DNA from: Arachis hypogaea
Taxonomy: Eukaryota; Streptophyta; Magnoliopsida; Fabales; Fabaceae
DNA length: 64,000 nt
Reading direction: 5' to 3'
Assembly (NCBI RefSeq): GCF_003086295.3
Contig: NC_092052.1
Coordinates: forward strand, 24,651,427 to 24,715,426
Shown here piece after piece: positions 11,155 through 24,000 of this stretch (position 1 is the stretch's first letter; every line of letters starts with the position of its first letter). Below the pieces are notes generated by a model. The model was not told the DNA's origin. It did no database searches and was given only the letters and a program-made list of their open reading frames with translations. A program made the position numbers and the translations under genes.

Positions 11155-12756
11155 TCAAACCGAGGCTTGCCCAGCGGAAGTGACTCCCGTGACCTTCAGT
11201 TTTGCCGGATCTCCCTGGAATATCTCCTTAATCCCGCCTACCGACGCAGTAACAGCCGGCAATGCGCCTTCCTTCTCCAATGGAACCGCCACGGTAACAC
11301 CCTCCTTCACGGTTGCAGGAAGACATGACGATGCTTCCACCACCGTGCCTCCATTCTTCTCAATTGGCGAGCTCTGTAGGGACCCCGGCCTTGGTCGTTT
11401 CCGGAGAGAGGACCCGCAAAGCACTGGGGTGTGTCGGGTTGAGGAGATCGACGTCTCACCAACACGGGAAGCGCTGTGTCCGACCTTGACTCGTGACCCG
11501 ACCCTAGCACGATAGGAGCTTGATCCATTCGTGTGAGAGAAGTGAATGGTGGGCCTGATTACTCTACCCGAATCGATTCTGGATTGAATGCCTCTTTGGA
11601 CCTTGTTAGATTGCTTCTGACCCAGCTTGGTTTTACCTTTCCTCACAACTTGCTCCCAGCCTGGTTCATCATGCATGCAAGCCTCCTCAACATTATTTCT
11701 TTCCAAATTATTAGCCTCCAAATCTTCTTGCAAATTCGATGCAGGATTCTCGCCAGTAACGCCACCTACCACATTAGGTTCTACTTCATTTGAATTGTGA
11801 TTTTTGGTCTCAGGATGTGGCACTCCCTTTGTACCGTCCCGTGGCTTGGTGGCATCGGAATCAACACTCTTTCCTTCCCTAGAGTCTCTACCCAAGCACT
11901 GTGCCATATCGTGACCATAACGTGCACAAGAGTTACAAATTAAATTTAAACTTTCATACTCCACTACATGAGTTACGCCTTCCACAATGATATGCTTGAT
12001 CACTGGCAGTCCTAAATTTATTTGAACACATACTCGGGCATATCGTCCTCTCTCAGCCAATTTAGTGGCTAAGTCCACTTTGATGGGAACTCCTATTGCA
12101 GAAGCAATACGCATCATGGCCTGTTCCTGATAGCACCAGATTGGGAGCCCCGAAATCCGAACCCATACAAGCGTAGACCCGAAGGATTGCTCACATGGCC
12201 GAAAATCTATATCCCACGGTTTTACAGCAACATAGTGCCCCTCAATCAACCACGGACCACCAAGCATGACCTTCTCACGATCTTCACATGCATCGAATTT
12301 TACCATGAAGTACCCAAACCCCACATCAAGCAGATCAAAGCCACCTTTGATGCGCCAAACCATCCGAAGCTTGTGTGAAAGAGCTGTGTAACTATAATTT
12401 TTATCGAGAACCTTAATCACTAAAGCTTCTCGATAAGGCTCTGCCAAACAAAGCTTGGCTTCTTCAGTGAAGTTTACACATGGAGGTTGGGAATCGCCCT
12501 GCTTGCCCACCACCGTGGCTATACTATCCCCAGATAGAGATCCTGCAAGTGCAAACGCCTTCGATTTCTCTGGACCAATGACTTTATCTCTAAAGGAGAT
12601 CTTTGTAGGATTTGAAAAACCCCCTCGTGAAAAACCCTCCTTGACACCGGATGCACCCCCACCCACACTCTCCCCCTTATCTCTTCCGACGGCATGGCCG
12701 CCATGCTCACTGTGTTTCGCCCTCAAACACTCGTTTCCGCTCTCTCCTTCTCTCAT
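11155..12756 (-). CDS. LINE ORF1: RNA-binding protein with DUF4283-like domain and CCHC knuckle
   Basis: A 533-residue open frame immediately upstream of ORF2. Residues about 80-240 resemble the DUF4283 domain common in plant LINE proteins (KVLDKNYSY, GGPWLIEGHYVAVKPW, WVRISGLP). A zinc knuckle CNSCARYGHDMAQC follows near residue 273, then a hydrophilic, basic tail. Such ORF1 proteins are thought to bind the element RNA and form the retrotransposition particle. The frame is uninterrupted. The start at 12756 is the first Met, 64 nt from the inferred 5' end of the element. Confidence 0.88.
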   Translation of the reverse strand: MREGESGNECLRAKHSEHGGHAVGRDKGESVGGGASGVKEGFSRGGFSNPTKISFRDKVIGPEKSKAFALAGSLSGDSIATVVGKQGDSQPPCVNFTEEAKLCLAEPYREALVIKVLDKNYSYTALSHKLRMVWRIKGGFDLLDVGFGYFMVKFDACEDREKVMLGGPWLIEGHYVAVKPWDIDFRPCEQSFGSTLVWVRISGLPIWCYQEQAMMRIASAIGVPIKVDLATKLAERGRYARVCVQINLGLPVIKHIIVEGVTHVVEYESLNLICNSCARYGHDMAQCLGRDSREGKSVDSDATKPRDGTKGVPHPETKNHNSNEVEPNVVGGVTGENPASNLQEDLEANNLERNNVEEACMHDEPGWEQVVRKGKTKLGQKQSNKVQRGIQSRIDSGRVIRPTIHFSHTNGSSSYRARVGSRVKVGHSASRVGETSISSTRHTPVLCGSSLRKRPRPGSLQSSPIEKNGGTVVEASSCLPATVKEGVTVAVPLEKEGALPAVTASVGGIKEIFQGDPAKLKVTGVTSAGQASV

Positions 12757-12836
12757 TCTCTCTGAGTACGGAGCACGTACTCTTTCTCTGCTAGGGTTTC
12801 TTCCTCAAGTAAACTGAAGTTTAACAATGGCCTTTT

Positions 12837-13308
12837 AATTCAGCATCATGGAATTTTTCTTAACATAATTTATTATTTAAAAAGTTAAAGAACTATATTG
12901 GACATTATTTTGTACAATTCGAGAAAAAAAATTTAAATTTCTAATGCAAATTACTTTTGTTTACAACAAAAATATGTTTTCTATTTTTTTTTATTTTCAG
13001 TATTTTACATTTTTTCCAGGGAGTGCCAATGGATAAACATAATGATAAACGAATTTTTTTTTTGAGAGTTTTGAGAACAAATAAATACTTTTTCTTTTGT
13101 GTCATTTATTTTACCAATTTAACGTTAGTTTTGAGAAATTTTATTTTTATTAATATTTAAAATTCAAATTGAAAATATTAGTAGTAATACTATTATAAAA
13201 GATAATTAATTAATTAAAATAACAATATTGTCTTGCTTTTATTCCTTTTTTAAGTTTGATTTAGTAAAATTTTTATTTTTTAAAATAATTTATTAAAATT
13301 GATTTTAA
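12837..13308. other. AT-rich spacer, no gene seen
   Basis: Continuation of the sequence into which the LINE and the MULE inserted. Only A/T-rich tracts and a short chance frame (12957-13160) without domains were found. Confidence 0.5.
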
Positions 13309-13317
13309 AAGATAATT

Positions 13318-14236
13318 GAATAAAGTATCGTTTTTGTCCCAACGTGTGGGTGTGGGGTAAGTTTTAAAGTTGTCTCTAACGTTTAAATCGTCCTATTTTA
13401 GTTCCTAATGTTTTAAAATTGGCTCAATGTTGTCCTACCGTTAGAAATCCGTTAACAAAATTGACGGCGGGACAAAATTAAGATGATTTTGAAACGTTAG
13501 GGACTTAAATAGGATGAAAACATTGGGGACACAAACAATACATAGAAATAAATTTTAATTTTATCATTCAATAATATCAATTTTTACGATACATAATTAT
13601 TCAATTATTTTTTAATCACATCTGAGTAAATTACACTTAATCACATTACTTTCATTCTAAATAAATTTATTTTTTTATAATTTTACTCTTAAAGATTTTT
13701 ACTTATCATAAAATATTTGTAGAATGACTACTTGACTAGTACATAAATTTACGAAAAAAAGATACATATACAATAAAGTATAAATTGTACCTTTCGTAAA
13801 AAATTGAAGTTATTAAAGAAAAGATTAAAATTTATTAAAAATTAAAACTATTGAAAAAAAGTTTTTTTAACTTTTTAATAAATTTTAATCTTTTCTTCAA
13901 TAATTTTAAATTTTTTTTACAACAAATAATTACTTAATTTATTTTTTAATTTTGTTCTTAATAAAAAATAAATTCACTTAGAAAAAAATAATGTGATTAA
14001 GAATAAAATTTAAAAATAATTGAATAATTATGTACCTAAAAAATTGATATTATTGAAGGATAAAATTAAAATTTATTTCTATGTATCGTTTTTGTCTCTA
14101 ACGTTTTCGTCCTATTTAACTCACGTTTCAAAATCGTCTCAATTTTGTGACAATATTAAATCAAACTAAAAATATTTAACTCACGTTTTAAAATTGGCTC
14201 AAAGATTAGGAATAACTTTAGAATGATATTTTACTC
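13318..14236. mobile_element. Mutator-type MITE, 919 bp (copy A of a family with a second copy at 60178)
   Basis: The left end begins GAATAAAGTATCGTTTTT and the right end closes GATATTTTACTC, a decayed version of the inverted terminus seen intact at 60178-60911. A perfect 9-bp duplication AAGATAATT flanks it (13309-13317 and 14237-14245). Subterminal words CTAACGTTTAAATCG and CCTACCGTTAG are shared with the second copy. The interior holds an AT-rich imperfect inverted repeat and no ORF. Confidence 0.85.
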
Positions 14237-14245
14237 AAGATAATT

Positions 14246-14796
14246 TTTTAAAAGTTATAGCATCTATATTTAATAAATCAAACTAAAAATATTTTTTAAT
14301 AAAATATAAGTAATAATAATTATGTTTGGTAAGATAATTTTTAAAATTTAAAAGAGTATAATAAAAAAAATATAAAAATAAATTTAAATATTAATTAATA
14401 TATAGAATTATATTAAATTTTTTAATTTTTTTAAATGCAACTGTATAAACCAACCTTAAACACACACTCTGATTAAAAAAAATTTGAAAAACACCATTTT
14501 TTAAAAAATTTACCAGATATAAAATAATGTGCACTTCAAAAAAAAATAATTTACCAAATCAAGTTTTAAACCATATAAAAATTAAACATTCGTTTGGTTT
14601 ACGTTTTTATTTTTAATATTTTTTATTTTTTGGATTTTATAAAAAAAATAATAATAAAAATAAAAATAGAAAATAAGAAGGGAAACTAAACACACCCTGA
14701 AATTTTCGAGAATGAACCCTCTTTTGGGTCTAACTTTGCGGATCCAGTTTCAGAAAACCCAACAAAGTCCACAATCATTTCGGTTCCCATTTTCCG
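14246..14796. other. AT-rich upstream region of NAA25
   Basis: Mostly A/T runs; the last 100 bp before the TC-rich leader are less biased and probably hold the core promoter. No convincing TATA box was seen, which fits a broadly expressed gene. Confidence 0.4.
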
Positions 14797-15044
14797 TTGC
14801 TAACTTGCAATAAGTCTTCACTCTCCAGACCCAAAAAAAAAAAAAAAAAAAAACTCCTCTCTCTTCCACAGTTCCACTTCCCTGTGTTCTTTCTTCCTCA
14901 CTCCGCCCCATGTTTTAGGTCTCTCTCTCTCCCCCTCACACACACATACACTCTTTCTCTCTATCTGTCAGTGTCAGTTCCCTTTCCATCTCTCTGCTTA
15001 GCATAAGAAGAACGGAAGAAGGTGTTTCTTGCTTACAAGTTCGA
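14797..15044 (+). promoter_or_regulatory. Probable 5' leader of NAA25, pyrimidine-rich
   Basis: A poly(A) run of about 20 bp (14833-14853) is followed by a TC-rich stretch (CTCTCTCTCCCCCTC, then CACACA and TTTCTCTCTATCTG) reaching to within 40 bp of the ATG. TC-rich leaders are common in plant housekeeping genes. The transcription start cannot be fixed from sequence. Confidence 0.45.
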
Positions 15045-18000
15045 ATGGCTTCGAAGCTTGGCTTAGCCGGTGGGATTCCAGAGCGTCGCGTTCGTGTCAT
15101 ATGGGACGCCATTGATTCTCGTCAGTACAAGAACGCTTTCAAGCACGTCACTACGCTCCTCACCAAACACCCTAATTCCCCCTATGCTCTCGTAAGATCC
15201 TTTCCTTCTCTCTCAATTTCTTTATCACTTTCTTCTCCGCTCATTCTAGAACCTTCCAATTTCACTGTGTTTTATAATGCAGGTTTCTTACCTGTAATGC
15301 AATTGATTCCAGCGCTTTCTTTCGAAGTTCTTTGTTTCTTCTTAATCTAGGGCATATTTTCTGAAATTAGTGGCAGTTCTCTCTTTCTTCGTTTCTTAAA
15401 CCCTTGCATTAGTCTCTTGAAAATTGTAATAGACGCTGAACTTTGACTTTTAAATCTTCGAGTGTTGATAATGTATCTTTGATCGAGGGGGAAACGTGAG
15501 AACATATAATTTTCTCATTCTTTAATACGAATATATCTGTTTTAGATACGTAATACTCGAATAATTTCCTGAATCATGGTGTGTTGTCTAGTTGGTTTCG
15601 CTAAGAAATTATTTATTTATTATCGTTACTCTTTAATTTGTACTTAGATTAGTTTCTAATACTGTAGTTTTGCTCACTTCTTGATACTTATTTATGTTGT
15701 AACTGGTTATAACTAATGCTCATAACCTCAAGGACCAGTGAGGCTTTACTGTTCGTTATTGTTGGTGTTATCATGTTTCATTTGTTGTTTTCAGGCTGTG
15801 TTCTTTCCCAAGTTTTTTTTTCCTGATTATGTTTATATATATACCTTTGATTCGTGATGATTGTTATTATTATTTGCCTGCCTGTTCTTTAGGCACTCAA
15901 AGCTCTTGTTTTGGAAAGGATGGGGAAGCCCGAGGAAGCCTTATCTGTTTGCCTGAAAGCCAAGGAGGTCTTGTATGCAAATGATTCTCTCTTGATGGAT
16001 GATCTTACACTCAGTACGCTGCAGATAGTCTTTCAGCGACTAGATCACTGTTAGTATTTTTTTGGGGCTTCTCCATGTTATGTTCTTTAAATTTGAAGTA
16101 TTCGTATTGCTTGATTATGCAACTGAATTACGTTCTTTATCTTATCAGTGGATTTGGCTACGAACTGTTATGAACATGCTTGTAGTAAGTTCCCAAATAG
16201 TCTGGAACTCATGATGGGGCTCTTTAACTGCTATGTTCGTGAGTACTCATTTGTGAAGCAACAACAGGTTTATGCATTTTTCTTTTCTTATTGCAGTTCT
16301 CTGCTTTGTCTCCATGGATAGTTGCTGCTACTTTCTTTGTGGAAATTTTGTTTGATGCTGTGTACATTTTTGTGTTGGACAGACAGCTATCAAAATGTAC
16401 AAACTTGCTGGAGAAGAAAGATTTTTGCTTTGGGCAGTTTGTAGCATCCAATTACAGGTTCTCCCTCCTTTATAATGCTCTGCTTGTTGTTCTTCCTCCC
16501 TTTCGTAGCAAGCTATCTTGTAGTTGTACAACATGTGATGGATAGGATCATATATACTGCTTGTAGTATTAGTATCCTTAATATTTTAATGCCTTTTTGA
16601 GCAGGAAATGTCTTTAGATAATTAAGAATGATAACTATTGTGATTTTGATTCCTTTCTTTTCCTTCCCCTTCAAAATATTTAATTTAGGTCCTTCTAAGT
16701 GTTGACCCTGAAACTCTTACAAGTATATGATCTGCGATATGGGTTACAATTTTCAATGATATGTGTGGAACAAATGCGTTATTGTTATTTACCTTAGAAA
16801 CTTATTAGTAACTCGTCCTTAGAGCATTCAAGGAACCTGGTGTTATTGAATTTATACAACTTAGTTCCAGCAAGTGCATTGGGTCACAAATAATAAGAAA
16901 GTAAAAGATTTTCGTTCCCTTGAAGACTATTATCTAAGTACAGTTCAATTGAGTTTTACTATCTAGGATACTTAACTTAGATGACTAATTGGAAAGTAAC
17001 GAAATGTCAAAAGTAACAAACTATAAAGATAAGAAACAATAAATCAAAAGTAGGTGTTAGCATTCAATTTAATCTAATTTCTTAAACTCTCTAATAATTA
17101 TTCACCCCTTACTTTTTCCTAATGTGATGTAATTACGATCAAATTGCTCAACTATACTTATTGCTTGATGCCTTAAGTGCAACAACTCTCCTAATTAGAT
17201 TAGCAGGTGAATGATTAACTCTTTAATCTAGTTGTAACATCATTGTACATATCCTTAATTGAACTTGAGCTTTGAATTTTGAATTTTTATAAGCATGTAT
17301 TTGGAATGCATCTAGCTCTCATCCAATTGCAATAAGATGGTAATGGTCCCATAATATCTATCCCAAACATTAAACATTTCCACCTCTAGAATTTTATTCA
17401 ATGGCATCACATTTTTTCTTGATATATTTCTAGTCCTCTTATAGTTGTCACACACTAACAAATTTCTTGGCATCCTTGAATAATGTGGGCCAATAAAACC
17501 ACTTTGGGGTACCTTATATCCCCATTGAAATGTTTACCATTTTCAAAACCATGACAATTCCACAAAATGTTTGCTGTTTCTTACTCATCATCCCATCAAC
17601 ACTTTTATATAATAACGAATCATCCCAAATAAAGAACTTGACATCATGTAGGAATTTCTATTTTTGTAGATATGTTAAGTTCTCTGAACCACCTTTCTGT
17701 TCTTTTAATTAGCTATATCATTGAACAAACCATGGAGAGGAGTGCTTAAGAGTCCATAACTGCTCATAAGAGAATTCATTCTGGACCACCCTTCTGTTCT
17801 TGTAATTAGCTATATCATTGAACAAACCATGGAGGGGAGTGCTTAAGAGTCCATAACTGCTCATAAGAGAATTCATTCTGGATAGGAGTAACTTTCCCAT
17901 TTTCTTGATGAACAATTTTAAAAAGGTGGTGCAACTGTATTCTTCATCCCTTATCTTTTATTTCAGATTTGTAACAAAAGCATAAAAGCACCTATTGTAT

Positions 18001-21000
18001 TAGTCTTGGTCTGGATTCAACTTTGGCAAATTAGTGCCTAAGAGCAGCATGGTCTGTATAACAATCACCTTAGAACAAATCAAATAAGACTTGAACTTGT
18101 TAAAAACGAATACTACATTAAGTAATTATTTGTTTTCTATTTTTCTTCACAAAATTATAAAAACAGAACACACTATAAATGAAAACAGAAAAGAAACATG
18201 CAAACCAAATGCACCCTTAGCAAGTCATAGAAAAGTAAGAAAATAATAGTGTTTGAGACTAGAAGTTCCCTATTTATAGGAAGCAAAAGACATGTTCTTG
18301 CTTTCCAAGTTGTGTCTATTATATCTTCCAAATTAAATCTTCAAATTGTATCTTGTTCCAAATCTTTCCAAATTTCATGAAAGATAATTTATCCAATTTT
18401 TTTATTATTGAAATTTAGTTTACACATGAAATTATCCAAAATAAATGAAAATAGATATCAATTCAAAATTTAGCTTTAAATCATATCTTCTCACTATTTC
18501 TTATGAATTGCCTATATTTCAAAGTACTTAATTACATTTTAGGCAATAGTATTCATTAATTGGTATATATTTTATGATGAATTAAGCTATTATCACCTTC
18601 TCAGGAAAATGTTTCTGCAGATGGTTTGTTATGATGACACTTTTGCTGTTATTCTTTAGAAATTTACTTTTTACATTTGAGAGTATACTGGATACATACT
18701 TCTAAGAACCGTGTTAACTGATATTTGTTCTGCAATAGTTTGTTATTGTGTCATTCTTGCTGTTTACTTGTTTCTAGAGTAAATTGGGGACTCTTACATC
18801 TAGGAACCTTGTTAAGTGATGTATTCTTCAATAATATGTTATCATTACGCTCCTAATTTTTTGTCGGATATATAATTAGTTATTTGATTTTGGGCATGAT
18901 TTGTAAACAACAACAACTAATTTATTTTGTGGGAACTGATCTTTTGCTAGGTGCTTCATGGCAATGGAGCAGAGAAGCTACTGCTCTTGGCTGAAGGATT
19001 ACTGAAGAAGCACATCACTTCACATAGTTTACATGAGCCTGAAGGTAATCTATTATTTTTTCTTTCTTATTTTGTAAGTATATGAATTATGAACCACCAT
19101 GGAAAAGCCCTTTCATGTGATAAAATCAATCAAAATTTTCATATATGTTCAATTTTTTATGCGGGCAGCTGTTATGGCTTACATATCCATATTGGAAAAG
19201 CAAACTAAGTTTGGGGATGCTTTAGAAGTTCTAGCTGGGAAATTGGGATCACTATTGACAATTGAAGTTGATAAGCTACGAATACAGGTAAACATATTGC
19301 ACTTCTTTTGTTGTCTTTAATTTTTGGTTTGTGTAAATTATTCTGTAGTATTAAAAATGGCTGTGCAGTTAAACTGTTGGATTTGCTTTTGGTGGATGTT
19401 TTGTGGAAAATGTAGTAGAATGCTCCATAACTATGAGAATTGAGTACCCTAACTCAACCTTAAATGCTAGCTCATAAGATTAGAGGTGGCAAAGCAGATA
19501 CTCACCCTGTCCTGCCAAGTAAAAGCAAACTCAAAATGCTAGCCCGCTCAACTTTCTTTAATAAAAAATTAATAAAATTAATCAAAATTAATATAAAAAA
19601 AGATAATTAAAAGATTAAATACAATAAAAAATAGCCAAATTACTATATAAGTTTTTTACTATCTTCCAAAATTTTAACTTCAATAGAATTGTTCAAAATA
19701 ATATCCGTCAATAGAATCATCTTTATTTTAAGAAATAATTTCACATAATTTGAGCATATATGTGAAAGTGTGAAATAAAAAAAAATAAGTTAATAACAAA
19801 AAGAAGAATAAGAAAGAAAAAAGTGTGTTTGGAAATTATATAATTAATTTTTGTAGCACTAATCACTCTTTTATTAAAAAAAGGAAAAAATAAAGAATCT
19901 TTGGCCCGGCGGCCCTCCTTGCCCCGCGGGTTTGGCGGTTTTTTAATTTGGGGGTTCCAAACCCTAGCCTGACCCTCCTTTTTGGTGGGATGACCTGATG
20001 GATTCGACCCGTTTTACCACCCCTACATAAGATGGGAGGATGGCTAAGCTTTTATAAAGGTATCTAAGCCTCATCTTTAGGGTGATTTGGAAGTGTCTAT
20101 CACACTCCTTTTCACACGTAGGAGGCTAGGACTAGAGATTGAAGACGCCTCTTTTTTTTTTTTTTTTTTTTTTTTGTTCTATAGCAACAGTTATCTCTGT
20201 GTGACCTCAAGGTCACGGGTACAAGCAGTAGAATCAGGGAGACAGGGACTGATACAATCATTAGGGTAGGCTACTTACATTACACCTTTTGGTATGACCC
20301 TTCCCCCTAGACCCTATGTTAATGCAGATGCTTGTGCACCGGGCTGTTTTTTAACTTTTTTAAGCTTTTTTTATAAATTGTTCTATCCTATCATTTTCAC
20401 CCATGTATCTTGTTTGACTGTTCTCATCAACCTATATGCTTTGACTTTAAGTTGACAGGGGAGACTTCTGGCTCGGGCAGGTGACTATGTGGCTGCTACT
20501 GATATATTTAAAAAAATTCTTGTGTCAAGGTATGGCTTTCAATGCTAACTCATGTTTAAACATAGCCCTGCAAAAATCTTTCGTTGGGAATTGTTGATTG
20601 TTGTTAATGGAAATGGATAATGTGGTCCAACTAGTATAGGGTATCTTCCTATCATGATGTGTGGGAACTCAGAAGCAGCCAGGTCTAAATATTGCTTTTG
20701 TTGATGTTGTTTGTCCATTTGGCAGTCCAGATGACTGGGAGTGTTTCCTTAATTATTTAGCCTGTTTGATGGAAGATGGCAGCATTTGGTGTGAGGAGGC
20801 TGTCAATGATCCAGTACATCCCCCCAAATTTGTCCAATGCAAGGTCTCACACTTGACAGATGAACAGGTGAATTTATCCTCATGCTTAAAGTGGCCTTCT
20901 ACTATTTTTATTAGCATGGAACTTGATGTGTGGACAATCTACTACATGAGTGCAGTTTGATAGTCAAATATCAAATGCATCAGATTTTATACAGAAGCTA

Positions 21001-24000
21001 CAAGATGATACCACTAACAACTCTATGAGGTGTCCGTACTTGGCAAATATAGAAATTGAAAGAAGAAAGCTTTTACGTGGGAAGGGGAATGATGAAAGCC
21101 TAATGGATGCAATTGTGAATTACTTTTGCAGGTACTTTATACTGTTGTTCTCATCATTCCAAACTTTATTATCTTTATACTCTCTAGCATGTATAGAGCT
21201 TTGCAAGGGGGTTTAGGGTTCCAGGTTTGGCTATCTACATTAAATACATTGTTCGTTAGGGTGCTTCAAGTTGACCATGGTCATGTGTATTGATGCTCTG
21301 AGGCTTGGGAGAGTAGGTGTGGGTAGAATGCTTTTTGTCTTATCTACTAGCGCCCATAATTGCTGTCAAATTTTCAGTGCTTGTTTTCCTCAATATATGT
21401 CCATAGCACTTCAAGAATACCATTAAGTAACCAATTATTTAGATATTAAAACCATTCATTCCTCTTCCCAACGACTTAAACTTTCAATGAGAGATGGTTT
21501 ATGACATGATATCACAAATCTTCTATGACTAAGTACCATGGAATTTGGTAATTGCTGTTCTTATTTTCCATTTTTCCAAAAAAAAAAAAAAAGAATTTCA
21601 GCACAAAATAAGTGGTCGATCCATTTTTCAAACACTAAACTCAAAGCTGTTGCTTGAGGTAGCACGATAATGTTGACTTAATGTGCATTTACTCTACCAA
21701 ATTAAATGGCTTCTGGAGTAATATCAAACTGTAATAATTGGGAAAGTATTTGTATGTTTGAATTTGACTTCCTTACCTTAATCTTAACAAAACCTTTTCC
21801 CATTAGTCGGGGTTAGCTGCATGGATTCAAAGATGTCATTGTGTCATGTCCATGCATTGGAATGGGACAAAGTTTTACGTTGGCTACCGCAAGCCTAACA
21901 CAACTCTACATTGAGAAGATGTCACTGTGTTGTGGCCATGCATAGGGATACAACAAAGTTTTACATTGGTTGTCGCATAACCCTTCTTGTTTTTCCAGGC
22001 TTGAGATTGGCCAAGTGGCTATGTAAACATAGGCCAAGTTTGAATTTGAATGCATTAGGTGCCTATGAATTTGATGACATTGTAGAGAAAAGTGGGCACT
22101 CTAATGCCACTTTTCTACTAGGTTTGACAACTCCAAGAAGGCAGGGATACATAATATGCTCTTTATTATTTATTTATTCTAAAAGTTCAATTTTACAATT
22201 CATTAATTAAGAACTCTGTTCAATGCTCATAGGTTTGGTGACTTGGCCTGCTTTACTTCAGATGTTGAAATGTTTGTTGAAGTCTTAACCGATGATAAGA
22301 AGACAGAACTTTTGAAGGATTTAATGAAAAGCAGTGATGGTTTATCAACAACTCCAAGCAAGACACTTGGGCGATGTATAACCCTTTTCAAAATTCAGCA
22401 CTTACTACTGGGGAACATGTTCAAGTATTCTGTAAATGGTGGGTATCACTTGACATTATTTAGTTATTTTCATATAAAAAGTAAAAACTACTCCTGTCCT
22501 GTTGTTGATAAGTAGTGAGATAAACTGTGCTTGAGGTTCCATCTAACATATTCATCTCTAAGAGTTTTACATCCTTTTTCCTTGGGGTTTTATTATTATT
22601 ATTACATCTCTAAGGGTTTTATTATTATGTATGGCATAAGTTCTTTTTCTTTTTATAAATTATTTTCTTTGAAGAGACATCATATCCCTTGAGTATAATG
22701 CCTTCTCTTTGATGGACAAACATCCTTATCTCTGATCATTTGACATCGTTTAGTTTCCATGTTATTAATAATGCTCACCTGAACTTGTCTCAGAACTTGA
22801 AGGTTCTTGTGTTCAAATGTCTGATATGTATTGCAAAAACCTTCCACTTTCAAAGGGCTTGGATCCACAGGAGAGCATGCATGGTGAGGAGCTTCTTTCA
22901 ATAACATGTAATGTGTTGGTGCAGGTATGTCATATTACTTTTTAAATTTTTCATCTTTGCAAAATCATTTTAAGAGATACTAGATTTGATCTTTCCTTCA
23001 TGGAAACTAAATTTATTAATGAGAAAAAAGAGAGTACATATATAATAAGGTATCCTCACAATAGGAATGAAGAAGAAAATGTAGGTTCTATGAGATTTAG
23101 CAATATAACATTGCATGCCAATCTATCTACTGATGAGTTAGCCATGCTTATTGCTTATGTAGCACTTTTTTCTTGTTGGCATATAGATCTGCCAGTTACT
23201 GTTTTTCCTCTTTTCTTCCAATGAATTCTTGTTTTCAATTTTTCCTTTTAAGTTGAACCTTGAAGATAGGCTATTTTTTCAGAAATAAATGATATCATAG
23301 GCAGATGCTCAAGCTTCTTTTGTGCAACTTTTTTTTTCTTTGATACGTTGTGTTTACAAATGCGATCAATTGTTTTTACTTTTAAAAATTATATACAGTG
23401 ACATATTGTGCTATTTTGGTGTAGTTATTTTGGCGTACTAAGAATGTTGGCTACATGGTAGAGGCAATTATGGTTTTGGAGTTTGGTTTGGCAATAAGAA
23501 GGTTAGGAATGATTGTCATGTGTTGTATCTTTGCTATGGCAATTTCTTGTCTTTTAAAATAATTTGCTCATTTCTTTGTTGCCTTTGACAGATATGTTTC
23601 ACAGTACAAGATCTTGCTGTTGCACTTGTATTCCCACTTTGGTGCTCTTTCAGTGGCATATGAATGGTATTCACTTCCTTCAAGTTCTCCCACTGTTTTC
23701 ATAGCATGCCCCCTTAATGTATGTAATACATAGATTAGAAGGTGTATTGTTGCAGAATTTGTTGCCACCATCATATTGAAAGCATATTTTATTTTCAATT
23801 CAGGTATAAATCACTGGATGTCAAGAATATCTTGATGGAAAGTGTTCTGCACAACATCTTGCCTCAGATGTTGGTATCTCCGCTTTGGACTGAGTCTAAC
23901 AATCTGTTAAAGGATTACCTGAAGTTTATGGATGACCACTTCAGAGAATCTGCAGATTTGACTTTTCTTGCATATCGCCATAGTATTTACTCAAAAGTAT

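Larger units (their letters stand above)
6997..12820 (-). mobile_element. Full-length L1-type LINE, 5824 bp, both ORFs open
   Basis: The element lies between perfect 16-bp target duplications TTAACAATGGCCTTTT (6981-6996 and 12821-12836). Its 3' end, at the low-coordinate side, is a short poly(A), seen as a T run up to 7005. Order on the minus strand: 64-nt 5' leader, ORF1 (12756-11155), 51-nt gap, ORF2 (11103-7063), 3' UTR, poly(A). Both frames are uninterrupted and target duplications are identical, which together suggest a young insertion. Its left duplication shares base 6981 with the duplication of the neighbouring MULE, so it landed immediately beside that element; both duplications belong to the same original sequence, now split. 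Confidence 0.93.

Noticed and set aside
16689..16724. Apparent extra NAA25 exon reading VLLSVDPETLT after exon 4
   Set aside because: It starts after an AG and is open, but the family continues from SIQLQV directly into LLLLAEG, which the exon at 18951 supplies; the segment also breaks phase.
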